DNA from: Parapedobacter deserti
GTDB lineage: Bacteria; Bacteroidota; Bacteroidia; Sphingobacteriales; Sphingobacteriaceae
DNA length: 64,000 bases
Assembly (NCBI RefSeq): GCF_042646065.1
Contig: NZ_JBHRTA010000038.1
Coordinates: 1,128,596 to 1,192,595 of the forward strand
Direction of reading: 5' to 3'
Numbering within the stretch: the first letter of the stretch is position 1; every line of letters starts with the position of its first letter. The position numbers were made by a program, and so were the translations under genes. This document shows, piece after piece, positions 35,362-43,706 of this stretch. Below the pieces are notes generated by a model. That model worked only from the letters and a program-made list of their open reading frames with translations. It was not told the DNA's origin and did not search any database.

Positions 35362-36384
35362 TTAATAACAATTGCCTCCGTCAATGTAAATGGTCTTTTC
35401 TGTTATCCTGTAGGTAAATCCGGAGCTTTTAGCCAATAAATCCAATACTTTATTGATGGGCAGGTTGTCGAACTCGCCGGTGAATCGGCATGTTTTCAGT
35501 ATGGCTTCGTTAAAAATGATATCAACACCATACCACCGTTGCAACAGGTCGGCTACGTCGGCAAAGGGGAGGTCCTGCATAGCGAGCACGCCATTTTTCC
35601 AGGCCGTGAGCACCTTGATGTCTTGGATCTGCGAAACCGTGGCGCGCCGAGTCGTTTTGTCATAGGCGAGCTGTTGGCCGGGCGCCAGCCTCGTATTGAC
35701 CCCATCATGGGTGCTTGGCGAACCAGCGTCGTCCCTTACTTCGACCAGTCCGGAAGATACCGATACGGTTATGGACGCTTCAGCGACGGCATTCACGTTG
35801 AAAGCGGTGCCCAGCACCGTTATGCAAAGTTGCCCGTGGCGCACCGTGAATGGTCGAGCGGTGTCTGGAACCACCTCGAAGAACGCTTCCCCATCGATCT
35901 TCACGTCACGTGAGCCAACGCTGTAATCATCGGTATACTGCAGTCTGCTGCCCGCATTGAGGTGTATTACCGAACGGTCTGGCAAGTGAACAGTCTTCCG
36001 TTGGCCGAGCGCCGTGGTGATTTCGTGGGTATTCACTTGGGCTTCGGCGGGTGTGGTGTCGGCGGTTTTCCACAATAGCGGTAGTATGGCCAGACATACC
36101 GCGCACGCTGCCGCCGCACCAAACCACAGCCGGCGCAGCCGGAAAGAAGGTCGGACAGGCTTTACGCGATTCATCACCTGTTGGATGCGGCGTTGGCCTT
36201 CCGCGTCAGTTGAGGCGGTCTGCCCATCTGCTGCCGTTTCCCACCACTGTTCAAAAAGTCGGTGCAGCTCACGTTCATTGGCAGGGTCATCCAGCATCCG
36301 ATAGAAGTCAGTCAGCTCAGCCTCGGACAGGCGGTCGGTGATATAGCGATTGTAAAGTTCGTCCAAGCGTTGTTTGTTCATCAT
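35362..36384 (-). CDS. FecR-type anti-sigma factor
   Basis: Inner-membrane anti-sigma regulator of 340 aa. The cytoplasmic N-terminal ~80 residues include RLDELYNRYITDRLSEAEL. A single transmembrane helix follows (about 85-105, LWFGAAAACAVCLAILPLLW). The periplasmic FecR domain is at about 115-215 (ALGQRKTVHLPDRSVIHLNAG, GEAFFEVVPDTARPFTV). A C-terminal DUF4974/STN-like domain is at about 265-338 (FADVADLLQRWYGVDIIF). It should hold the adjacent ECF sigma factor inactive until the SusC STN domain signals substrate. It lies between the sigma gene and susC, all on the same strand. Confidence 0.95.
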   Translation of the reverse strand: MMNKQRLDELYNRYITDRLSEAELTDFYRMLDDPANERELHRLFEQWWETAADGQTASTDAEGQRRIQQVMNRVKPVRPSFRLRRLWFGAAAACAVCLAILPLLWKTADTTPAEAQVNTHEITTALGQRKTVHLPDRSVIHLNAGSRLQYTDDYSVGSRDVKIDGEAFFEVVPDTARPFTVRHGQLCITVLGTAFNVNAVAEASITVSVSSGLVEVRDDAGSPSTHDGVNTRLAPGQQLAYDKTTRRATVSQIQDIKVLTAWKNGVLAMQDLPFADVADLLQRWYGVDIIFNEAILKTCRFTGEFDNLPINKVLDLLAKSSGFTYRITEKTIYIDGGNCY

Positions 36385-36438
36385 GTAGATGACAACGCCG
36401 AGGTGGGGTACGTCTTATCGGTCCGGATTAAAGTTATG

Positions 36439-37035
36439 TTACCAAATTATTAGCAAAACTGCACCAATGGTAATCAGGTATGCCGTTTTGCGTATCATGC
36501 GGCGAAGCGTACTGTAGGACTGACTCAATTGGTTTTTTACCGTATGCGGTGAGATGTTCAGGTGTTTGCTGATTTCTTCGGTAGAGAGTCCTTGTTCAGC
36601 TTTTAAGCGAAAGATCTCTTTGCGTTTCGGAGGGAGAGCGTCTACGAATCCAGCGATAACGTTGTGCAGGTCGTGATAAATAGCTTCTTGTTCCCCATCT
36701 ACATCAGCTGGCGCGGTTTCCGCGTAGTGAGTTTCACGAAGATTCCGGGCGGCTTTTTCTTTCAGCGCGTTCAGCGCTCTATTGCGGCAAATCCTAAAGA
36801 TCCATGCTGGAAGAGATTCGATGGTAGTCAGTTCATGCCTTGATTCCCATAGTTTGATGAATAGATCCTGGGTAATCTCTTCAGCCAATTCTGTCGACTT
36901 CAGCAGCCGCTGCACAAACCGATAAACGCGCGCTTCGTGGCGCTGCATCAACGCCTCTAAGGCTTGCGGTTCCCCTTTCGCAAGCAGGGCCAGAAGCGTT
37001 TGGTCGTCGGGCAAGTCAGTCGTGTCTATGGTCAT
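36439..37035 (-). CDS. ECF RNA polymerase sigma-70 factor (Bacteroides expansion family type)
   Basis: Extracytoplasmic-function sigma factor of 198 aa. Region 2 (about 20-90) holds YRFVQRLLKSTELAEEITQD and LPAWIFRICRNRALNALK; region 4 (about 120-180) holds ALPPKRKEIFRLKAEQGLST and the HTH EEISKHLNISPHTVKNQLSQ. The C-terminus ends in a hydrophobic stretch (AYLITIGAVLLIIW) seen in many family members. Predicted to activate the susCD unit when released by FecR. It lies 54 nt before fecR and 81 nt after the GH140-like gene. Confidence 0.95.
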   Translation of the reverse strand: MTIDTTDLPDDQTLLALLAKGEPQALEALMQRHEARVYRFVQRLLKSTELAEEITQDLFIKLWESRHELTTIESLPAWIFRICRNRALNALKEKAARNLRETHYAETAPADVDGEQEAIYHDLHNVIAGFVDALPPKRKEIFRLKAEQGLSTEEISKHLNISPHTVKNQLSQSYSTLRRMIRKTAYLITIGAVLLIIW

Positions 37036-37116
37036 GCTTAAAAAAGTTTGTTTGCGCCCCGCAAAAATAGCATGCAGATGTTACGATAATATTAAGCCTT
37101 ATTGAAAGGGCGGGAA

Positions 37117-38505
37117 TCAGAAATGAGGGGATTTTTCCAGTTCCAAGATCCAATCATTGCCCCGCCCGCGCGTGGGCGGGGAAAATTTGGTTATGCCCTT
37201 GCCAACGAATCGTCCTGCCTGTTGCCGGTCGCCCGTTCTCGGATCATACCAATAGGCGTCTAGTTCGTTAGCGCCGCATAGGGAAAGGTCGAGCTCGGCA
37301 GCCCAGCCGGTCGGTATATATACCAGCACATAGTCCTTGCCCTGCGCCGCCACGATCCAATCCGTTTCCGGCACATAAGTGTTCTTTATAAACTCCGGAA
37401 AAGGTTGCAGTTCGCTGGCCGGCCGCGACGACAGCAAATTACGGGCATGGATGATGTCCCATGCACCCGGCAAATCCAGATCCTCATACCAGGTGCTCCT
37501 TGCCAGTCCTACAGGGTCCTTTGTTTCGTCCCGCATCTGCCAGATCGAATGGCACCCATAAGTATAGCCAAAACCGCCCGACAATATCGACCAGTACAGC
37601 GTCTGCCTCACGTCGGCATCATCAAACCAACCAAAGACATCGGGCGCCCAATTAACCGGATGATTCTCGTACCGGGGTTCACCGTCCATGATAGGCTTTG
37701 TGGGCGTGCGGTGATAATCCGGTAAAAACAATCGTTTATAGATGGCAAAAGAGCGTTGGGCATGCCCCGTTTGTACCATATTGAAATCCAGCCAATCGGT
37801 CCCGTGAAACCATTCAGCCGAACTTCTTTCACCAAGGGGATGGAAGGTCATCAAATGTACGTTGTCTACAGACTTGATGCCCCGTGCCATGGCGTCCCAG
37901 ATTTCGTAGTTTTTCCCGCCGCCGGATCGGTCGCCACCGATTATCCAAATGACGTTTGGAGATGTTCTGTAGCGCTCACCGAGGTATTCCCCGTAAGCAA
38001 AGGCATTTTTCTTGTCGAAGATTTCAGGATCCACACCCCACTGTTTATCCACTTTATCGCCCCAGGTCGGCAACATGCCGATAAACAACCCTTTTTCCTG
38101 TGCCTTTTGCACCACCCAGTCCACATGTTCAAAGTAAGGCTCATTGGGCAGCGTGGGATTATTGTCTTTCAGGGGCGTAAGCCCTGCTGGGGTGGGCGTG
38201 TTCAATCCGTCCAGTTCAGCCAGCACAACGGCTTGAATCACAGTAAACCCCTTCTCTCTTCGGTTTTCCAGGTAGGTCTCCGTATGCGCTTTGTCCAGCC
38301 GGTGAAACAGTTCCCATGCCGTATCACCGAAGTAAAGAAACGGCGTCCCATCTTCGAACATAAGATGCCGGTTTGACCCATCAACCATAAGCTTTCCATG
38401 GCTGAAATCAACGGACGGCCCATTCCATTTTACTTCTTGGGTATGGCCATATGGCACAAGTGCAATTAGCAGCAACTGGGCAAAAAAGGTTTTTTTGGTC
38501 ATCAT
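37117..38505 (-). CDS. DUF4038 glycoside hydrolase (GH140-like)
   Basis: Exported enzyme of about 463 aa. The start at 38505 (MMTKKTFFAQLLLIALV, cleavage near GHTQ) is chosen over the longer frame to 38580. The DUF4038 barrel (about 35-350) has HLMFEDGTPFLYFGDTAWEL, NEPYFEHVDWVVQKA, NVIWIIGGDRSGGG, TFHPLGERSSAEW and PIMDGEPRYE. A small C-terminal beta domain (putative collagen-binding type) ends the protein. Characterised GH140 enzymes are apiosidases of rhamnogalacturonan II, but DUF4038 proteins vary, so the substrate is open. Near the 3' end a GC-rich inverted repeat (37160-37181, 8-bp arms) lies inside the coding sequence. It runs in the same direction as the sigma-fecR-susCD genes. Confidence 0.87.
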   Translation of the reverse strand: MMTKKTFFAQLLLIALVPYGHTQEVKWNGPSVDFSHGKLMVDGSNRHLMFEDGTPFLYFGDTAWELFHRLDKAHTETYLENRREKGFTVIQAVVLAELDGLNTPTPAGLTPLKDNNPTLPNEPYFEHVDWVVQKAQEKGLFIGMLPTWGDKVDKQWGVDPEIFDKKNAFAYGEYLGERYRTSPNVIWIIGGDRSGGGKNYEIWDAMARGIKSVDNVHLMTFHPLGERSSAEWFHGTDWLDFNMVQTGHAQRSFAIYKRLFLPDYHRTPTKPIMDGEPRYENHPVNWAPDVFGWFDDADVRQTLYWSILSGGFGYTYGCHSIWQMRDETKDPVGLARSTWYEDLDLPGAWDIIHARNLLSSRPASELQPFPEFIKNTYVPETDWIVAAQGKDYVLVYIPTGWAAELDLSLCGANELDAYWYDPRTGDRQQAGRFVGKGITKFSPPTRGRGNDWILELEKSPHF

Positions 38506-38680
38506 GATCCACGTCTTTAATTTCTCTTGCGTATCGCCGTTATTGGTTAGTTGGTGTATTATCACCCTATGTCTGCGCAAGTTACTTATTTTTTTTTAAC
38601 CTGTCGCCTTCGCTCGCCAGTGCGGCGTTTGAGGCTGCCGGTTGCTGTTTTCTGCATCGCCGATTATGATTAGGATTGTG

Positions 38681-38688
38681 TAGCTTTG
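38681..38688 (+). promoter_or_regulatory. -7 box of cvfB
   Basis: TAGCTTTG matches TAnnTTTG, 43 nt before the cvfB ATG. No clear upstream TTG. Confidence 0.45.
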
Positions 38689-38731
38689 CTCCTTAGTAAG
38701 ATCAAAAAGCGCGTAGCTCAATATTGATAAC

Positions 38732-39577
38732 ATGGCAGAGATCGGAAGATACAACATACTTAGGGTAGCGGGAAAAAACAGCGACGGTTTAAGTCTGTCC
38801 GATGGTGTAGATGAAATCTTGCTCCCATCGGCTGAGGTACCTCCGCAGACCGAAGTAAACGACACGATCAGTGCTTTTGTGTTTCTGAACAAAGCAGGGC
38901 AGTTGCTGGCGACTACTAAGCAAGCGTTTGCGGAGGTTGGTGATTTTGCGTTTTTGACGGTTGTTGACGCCGGTGAAGACGGCGCTTTTTTGGATCTTGG
39001 CATCAGTAAAGACGTCTATGTACCTGTCAAAGAACAGCGTAAACCAATGCGCCCTGGCGAAAAGCATGTCGTTTATCTCTATCTGGACAGGGAGCATAAG
39101 CGAATGTTGGCATCGTCGCGGTTACATAAGTTCATCGAAGAAGACAACTTCGATTTTGAAGCAGGGGATGAAGTAGAGCTGCTCATCAGCGAAAAGACAG
39201 ACCTTGGTTTTAATGCGATTATCAACAATCGCCATATCGGGCTATTGTATCGCAATGAATTATTCACCGATATCGCCATTGGCGACATTCGAAAAGGCTG
39301 GGTCAAAGGTATACGGGTGGAGGGCAAGATAGATCTCAGTCTTCGTCCCCAGGGTTTTGGGCATGTGCTTGATACTAAAGACGTGATTATGCGCGCCTTG
39401 AAAGAGGCAGGTGGAACGATAAGCTTGGGAGACAAAAGTACGCCCGAAGAAATTCAAGCGCGTTTTCAGATCAGCAAAAGCGCATTCAAAAAAGCCATTG
39501 GCGGACTGTATAAAGAGCGGCTCATCACGCTTGGCGATCACGAAATCAAGCTATTGACGGATCAGCGTGCCGACTAG
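38732..39577 (+). CDS. cvfB: S1 RNA-binding protein of the CvfB family
   Basis: RNA-binding protein of 281 aa related to Staphylococcus CvfB and E. coli YitL-type proteins. It contains S1-like barrels (about 1-65, LRVAGKNSDGLSLSDGVDEI; about 70-130, GDFAFLTVVDAGEDGAFLDL; about 145-210, GDEVELLISEKTDLGFNAII). A C-terminal winged helix (about 225-280) has ALKEAGGTISLGDKSTPEEI and FQISKSAFKKAIGGLYKERL. Function in Bacteroidota is not established. The last 84 nt are duplicated at 44,963, where an imperfect copy of this gene end bounds an inserted segment. The copy here is the in-frame one. Confidence 0.93.
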   Translation: MAEIGRYNILRVAGKNSDGLSLSDGVDEILLPSAEVPPQTEVNDTISAFVFLNKAGQLLATTKQAFAEVGDFAFLTVVDAGEDGAFLDLGISKDVYVPVKEQRKPMRPGEKHVVYLYLDREHKRMLASSRLHKFIEEDNFDFEAGDEVELLISEKTDLGFNAIINNRHIGLLYRNELFTDIAIGDIRKGWVKGIRVEGKIDLSLRPQGFGHVLDTKDVIMRALKEAGGTISLGDKSTPEEIQARFQISKSAFKKAIGGLYKERLITLGDHEIKLLTDQRAD

Positions 39578-39640
39578 TTAGCTATCCCAAGCCAGCGGAA
39601 ATCCCAATTGCCGCTATAAATTTTCTGCTCGGCGGTACGG
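39493..39640. repeat. Left 148-bp direct repeat (cvfB 3' end)
   Basis: 148 bp covering the last 84 nt of cvfB and about 63 nt beyond its stop. It is repeated in direct orientation at 44963-45110 with seven substitutions and no gaps. Sequence on either side is unrelated between the two copies. Confidence 0.95.
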
Positions 39641-39996
39641 ATAAAACGCCGAACAGGTTCCGGTAATTACCACGAAGATCGTGAAGTACTTCTCGTTAAC
39701 TTCCACTATTGGCTCTTAAGTCAATTTTTACTTATTGATTTTCCAGTAGACTTTTGTCTACGTTTCTTGTCGTCATTTATCATCGTTTTTTCTCTCCAAT
39801 TGAAATAGCTTTGTCCTATAAATTTGTCAAAGAGCAATGGAAAAGACATCTAAAAACCCACAGGCTTTCAAGGTCTACTTCGTCTTCGGGCCAGTGGTGA
39901 AGCAAGCGGCGTTATAATGCTTGGATTACAGCTGTTAGTATCCCGATACCGATCGTCCAACGCTTGAAAAATAAACTAATTTAGAAACAAGCAATT
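39641..39996. other. Non-coding left end of the inserted segment
   Basis: About 355 bp between the left repeat and the GNAT gene. It contains a small inverted repeat GTAGAC-TTTT-GTCTAC (39746-39761) and one -7-like TAGCTTTG (39806-39813). No integrase, tRNA or recognisable gene is present. Confidence 0.5.
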
Positions 39997-40278
39997 ATGG
40001 AAGTATTACTAAAAGAAGACGGCGCCAAAGGCTTTGCAATGGCCAGAGCGAATGATAAGCGCGCAGGAATGATGACCTATTCCATCGCAGGGCCAGAATT
40101 GATCATCATAGACCATACAGAGGTTGAGCAAGCGTATAACGGTAGAGGTTTAGGCAAGCAGATGCTCTACAAAATCGTGGAAATGGCCAGAGCGAAAAGC
40201 ATTAAGATTATTCCTTTGTGTCCGTTTGCGGCATCTATGTTTAAAAAATCAGCGGATATTAAGGACGTATTAAAATAA
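39997..40278 (+). CDS. GNAT family N-acetyltransferase, short form (YjdJ-like)
   Basis: Small acetyltransferase-fold protein of 93 aa. It shows a short antiparallel sheet (GMMTYSIAGPELIIIDHTEV) and the acetyl-CoA loop AYNGRGLGKQMLYKIVEMAR, followed by SIKIIPLCPFAASMFKKS, the pattern of COG2388/YjdJ-type minimal GNATs with a conserved Cys in PLCPF. Targets are unknown. First gene of the inserted 5.3-kb segment, 50 nt before the reductase-like fusion, with which it may be cotranscribed. Confidence 0.9.
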   Translation: MEVLLKEDGAKGFAMARANDKRAGMMTYSIAGPELIIIDHTEVEQAYNGRGLGKQMLYKIVEMARAKSIKIIPLCPFAASMFKKSADIKDVLK

Positions 40279-40328
40279 GCCTAATGAGAGACATTAGCGT
40301 CCCCTCAATAGTTAAATAACTACACACA

Positions 40329-41966
40329 ATGACTGATCCACGATTTCCGGTTTTGACCCAAAAACAAATAAGTACCCTTAAAGAATTCGGTACCGTAATA
40401 ACCTATGAACATGAAACCGCAGTTTTCGAAGTTGGGGATAACTCGTATGACTTTTACGTTGTCTTAGACGGAAAAATATGCGTGAAAGACTCAATTCATG
40501 ATCATATTTTGGCAACCCATGGTATTAACGAATTTACCGGTGATAACAGTATGTTATCCAACAGAAGTATACCGTTTAGCGCATATGCTTCAGGGGGAAC
40601 TACGGTCCTTCGCATAAAGCCTGATGTCCTCAAGGATATTATATCAAAGCACAGCGGTATAAGTGATGTCCTTTTGAGTGCATTTCTTCAGCGACAGGAG
40701 ATCATGTTAAGGGAATTTAGTGGTGGAATAAAAGTCATTGGTTCTGAAAAATCTAAGGCGACTTATGATTTGCGCGATTTTATGGAGAAAAACCACATCT
40801 GGCACTCGTTTCTCAATATTGATGTGTCAAAAGAAGCACAAGAATTACTGGAAAGTTTCAACCTTTCAAATGAAGATTTACCCATCCTTTTAAATATGTC
40901 GGGTGAGGTCCACAAAAAACCAACGATTGCCGAACTTGCCAAACTAACAGGTGTGTTAATCGAGTTTAAGGATGAAATTTATGACCTACTGGTTGTCGGC
41001 GCTGGTCCATCTGGACTAGCGGCAAGCGTTTATGCGGCTTCCGAAGGACTAAGCGTAGTTACCATAGATGGTAATGCTCCGGGAGGTCAAGCCGGGAAGA
41101 GTTCAAAAATTGAGAATTACCTGGGTTTCCCAACAGGTATTTCTGGAAATGACCTTGCCAACAAAGCGTATATCCAAGCACAGAAGTTCGGGTGTAATAT
41201 TTCCATTCCCCAAAAGGCAGAAACAGTAGAATATAACGGAGACTACTTTACGTTGTGTGCATCGAACGGTAAAAACATAAAAGCGAAATCCATAATAGCA
41301 GCGACTGGTGCTAACTACAGACGTCTGCTTGTAGAAAACATTGAAAAATTTGAAGGTAGTGGGGTTTTTTACTCAGCCACCGGCATGAATGCCGCTGCTT
41401 GTAAAAACGAGTTGGTCGGTGTAGTTGGCGGCGGAAATTCAGCTGGTCAGGCTGCTTTATTTCTAGCAGATCACGCCCACGAAGTTCACGTGATTGTTCG
41501 TGGTGATGATTTAGGTTCTAAAATGAGCGATTACCTGGTTCAAAGAATATATACAACGCCCAATATTATTGTGCACAAGAACAGTAATGTTGTTCAACTT
41601 AATGGAGCACATCACTTGCAATCTTTAGTCCTGGATACGAATGGGAAAACCCAAACCATAAAAATATCCAATTTATTCACCTTTATAGGTGCAAAGCCCT
41701 GTACAGAGTGGTTAAATGAACTTATATCAATGGATGATAAGGGATTCATTTATACAGGCGCCGATGTTATAGAAGCAGCAATGACCAAATGTTCCATCTA
41801 CGAAGAAAGAAAACCACAATCTTTAGAGGCGAGCATACCCGGATTTTTCGCTGTAGGCGATGTAAGGAAAGGTTCTGTAAAAAGAGTTGCTTCCGCAGTT
41901 GGTGAAGGTTCAATGGCAATTAGCCAAATCCATCAGTATTTAGCTGAAAAGGCGCTATCCACCTAA
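40329..41966 (+). CDS. Cyclic-nucleotide-binding / thioredoxin-reductase-like FAD oxidoreductase
   Basis: Three-part protein of 545 aa. Residues about 10-145 form a cNMP-binding (CRP-like) domain (FEVGDNSYDFYVVLDGKICV). Residues about 155-215 form a short thioredoxin/glutaredoxin-like region without a CxxC (NLSNEDLPILLNMSGEVHKK). Residues about 218-540 form a TrxR-like flavoprotein with the FAD loop VVGAGPSGLAASVYAA, the NAD(P)H loop GVVGGGNSAGQAALF and the C-terminal FAD motif GFFAVGDVRKGSVKRVASA. Where thioredoxin reductase has its redox pair (CATCDG), this protein has FYSATGMNAAACKN, so it cannot act as a normal thioredoxin reductase. Function and effector are unknown; redox sensing is a guess. 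Its neighbours are GNAT and OsmC. Confidence 0.88.
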   Translation: MTDPRFPVLTQKQISTLKEFGTVITYEHETAVFEVGDNSYDFYVVLDGKICVKDSIHDHILATHGINEFTGDNSMLSNRSIPFSAYASGGTTVLRIKPDVLKDIISKHSGISDVLLSAFLQRQEIMLREFSGGIKVIGSEKSKATYDLRDFMEKNHIWHSFLNIDVSKEAQELLESFNLSNEDLPILLNMSGEVHKKPTIAELAKLTGVLIEFKDEIYDLLVVGAGPSGLAASVYAASEGLSVVTIDGNAPGGQAGKSSKIENYLGFPTGISGNDLANKAYIQAQKFGCNISIPQKAETVEYNGDYFTLCASNGKNIKAKSIIAATGANYRRLLVENIEKFEGSGVFYSATGMNAAACKNELVGVVGGGNSAGQAALFLADHAHEVHVIVRGDDLGSKMSDYLVQRIYTTPNIIVHKNSNVVQLNGAHHLQSLVLDTNGKTQTIKISNLFTFIGAKPCTEWLNELISMDDKGFIYTGADVIEAAMTKCSIYEERKPQSLEASIPGFFAVGDVRKGSVKRVASAVGEGSMAISQIHQYLAEKALST

Positions 41967-41975
41967 CGAATTATT

Positions 41976-42158
41976 ATGCAAAGCGATGATGTACTCCCCG
42001 CTAAAACAGGAATAGGGCATGTGCACTTAAAAGTAGCCGACCTAAAGCGTCCCATCGATTTTTATTGTGGTTCTGCCGGCTCAGGGCTAAACAGCAACAA
42101 AAATACTAGTACACAAAATGAGAACAATTATTGCTACCATCGGAAAACAAACGTATAA
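41976..42158 (+). pseudogene. Truncated VOC/glyoxalase-family gene remnant
   Basis: The first ~33 codons read LPAKTGIGHVHLKVADLKRP then IDFYCG, the opening strand of a vicinal-oxygen-chelate (glyoxalase/dioxygenase) protein, which normally continues for 120-280 residues. Homology stops near 42075 and the frame runs on into the OsmC start region before ending at 42158. This looks like a deletion that removed most of the gene and joined it to the osmC promoter region. Confidence 0.7.
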
Positions 42159-42510
42159 GACAGAATTACAAGCAAGAAACCATATCGTTATAGCGGACGA
42201 ACCCATTGAAGTGGGAGGACAAGATTTAGGATTTACGCCTACAGAATTGCTTGAGTCATCATTGGCAGCTTGTTCCACAATGACCATTAGGATGTATGCT
42301 GACAGAAAGGGATGGAGCTTGGATAAAGTGGAAATCAAAGTTGGATTCAAGAGAAACATAGCCACCCATCAAATCACTTTCGAAAAGGAAATTCAGTTGT
42401 TTGGCGATCTTGATAATGAACAGCGGGAAAAATTACTGGAAATGGGATCAAAGTGCCCAATAGAAAAAATGATTACGGGAAATGTTGTAGTTGAATCTAG
42501 ACTACTGTAA
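42118..42510 (+). CDS. OsmC family protein
   Basis: Peroxide-reductase-fold protein of 130 aa (OsmC/Ohr superfamily, short form). Family-typical pieces are YKTELQARNHIVIADEPIEV, the FTPTELLESSLAACSTMTIRMYA block carrying the first conserved Cys, and the second Cys in LEMGSKCPIEKMITGN. These two cysteines are the redox centre in OsmC/Ohr enzymes that reduce organic hydroperoxides. It fits the oxidative or thiol stress theme of the inserted segment (ergothioneine genes follow). The start overlaps the VOC remnant frame. Confidence 0.92.
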   Translation: MRTIIATIGKQTYKTELQARNHIVIADEPIEVGGQDLGFTPTELLESSLAACSTMTIRMYADRKGWSLDKVEIKVGFKRNIATHQITFEKEIQLFGDLDNEQREKLLEMGSKCPIEKMITGNVVVESRLL

Positions 42511-42681
42511 GATTCGAGATTGACAAAACCTTATGTTGCCGAGCGATGTAACTTATTTACTGTAGGACGCCTATAAAAATTTTAATGAGGAAATAACAAC
42601 ATTAGAAACACCATGGTAATGGCGGCAATGACCGAAAGCGGAGCCAATGTGAAAGAGGTCAACAAATAAGAAAAACATAAA

Positions 42682-43680
42682 TTGGTTATTGTGGATATAC
42701 ATAGTATCAATAGACATATTACAGGTTCGAAGAAGGATGCGTCAAAAAAATTTGAGGAAGATGTGCTGAATGGGTTGCTCTCTTCCCCTAAGAAATTATA
42801 CCCTAAATATTTCTATGATGAAGAGGGAACCGCGTTGTTCAGGAAAATAATGGATACGCCAGAATATTACCTGACAGGCTGCGAATTGGATATTTTCAAA
42901 AACAAAACTGCCGAACTGGCCAAGTGTATTACGCCGGATGTGGCTCCTTTTGACCTAATTGAACTGGGGGCTGGCGATGGCTTTAAATCGAAACATCTTC
43001 TTCATTACCTGTCTCGTGCTAATGCAGAATTCACTTATATGCCCATTGATATTTCAAATTCTATCCTTGGGTTTTTACGCAATTCATTGCAGACGGAACT
43101 ACCTCGTTTGCAAGTGCAAGGTTTTGAGGGCGAGTACATGGAAATGTTGACCGAGGCATGTGCCTCCTCCAATCGACGAAAGGTTATACTCTTTCTAGGG
43201 GCGAATATCGGAAATATGGAAGTGGATGAAAGTATAAACTTCTGCAGGCAATTACGGACGCTACTTTCCCCTGGAGATTTGGTGTTAATTGGGTTTGATT
43301 TAAAGAAAAACCCGAAAACAGTCCTTAGTGCCTATAATGACAAATCTGGAGTTACTTCCATGTTCAATTTGAATCTATTAAAACGTATCAATCGCGAACT
43401 TTTGGCCAACTTTGTTTTGGACCAGTATGAACACTATCCAATGTATGATCCCGTAAGTGGTTCCTGCAGGAGCTTTTTAGTAAGCTTAAGGAGTCAGCAC
43501 GTCAATATCGGCAAACAGACCATACAGTTTGAGAAGGATGAGGTCATTGCTATGGAAATTTCACAAAAGTATAATTTAAACGAAATCCGCAGCCTGGCAA
43601 AAAATACAGGATTCGAGACCGTTGGGATGGTCATGGATTCACAAGAATGGTTTGTGGATGCCATTTGGAAAATAAAGTGA
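42682..43680 (+). CDS. egtD: L-histidine N-alpha-methyltransferase (ergothioneine biosynthesis)
   Basis: SAM-dependent enzyme converting histidine to hercynine (332 aa from the TTG start). Motifs: LSSPKKLYPKYFYDEEGTAL near the N-terminus, EYYLTGCELDIF, the SAM loop LIELGAGDGFKSKHLLHYL, and the histidine-site region FLGANIGNMEVDE with LLSPGDLVLIGFDLKKNP. The reading frame opens with TTG at 42682; a GTG at 42691 is an alternative. 26 nt separate it from egtB, so the pair is an operon. Upstream (42511-42681) is gene debris including a short frame ending EVNK. Confidence 0.93.
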   Translation: MVIVDIHSINRHITGSKKDASKKFEEDVLNGLLSSPKKLYPKYFYDEEGTALFRKIMDTPEYYLTGCELDIFKNKTAELAKCITPDVAPFDLIELGAGDGFKSKHLLHYLSRANAEFTYMPIDISNSILGFLRNSLQTELPRLQVQGFEGEYMEMLTEACASSNRRKVILFLGANIGNMEVDESINFCRQLRTLLSPGDLVLIGFDLKKNPKTVLSAYNDKSGVTSMFNLNLLKRINRELLANFVLDQYEHYPMYDPVSGSCRSFLVSLRSQHVNIGKQTIQFEKDEVIAMEISQKYNLNEIRSLAKNTGFETVGMVMDSQEWFVDAIWKIK

Positions 43681-43706
43681 TAGGAGCAACTAATTGAAGG
43701 CACCCT

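Noticed and set aside
39746..39761. GTAGAC-TTTT-GTCTAC hairpin as a terminator or att core
   Set aside because: Only a 6-bp AT-balanced stem, no T run, and no second copy at the other end of the island.
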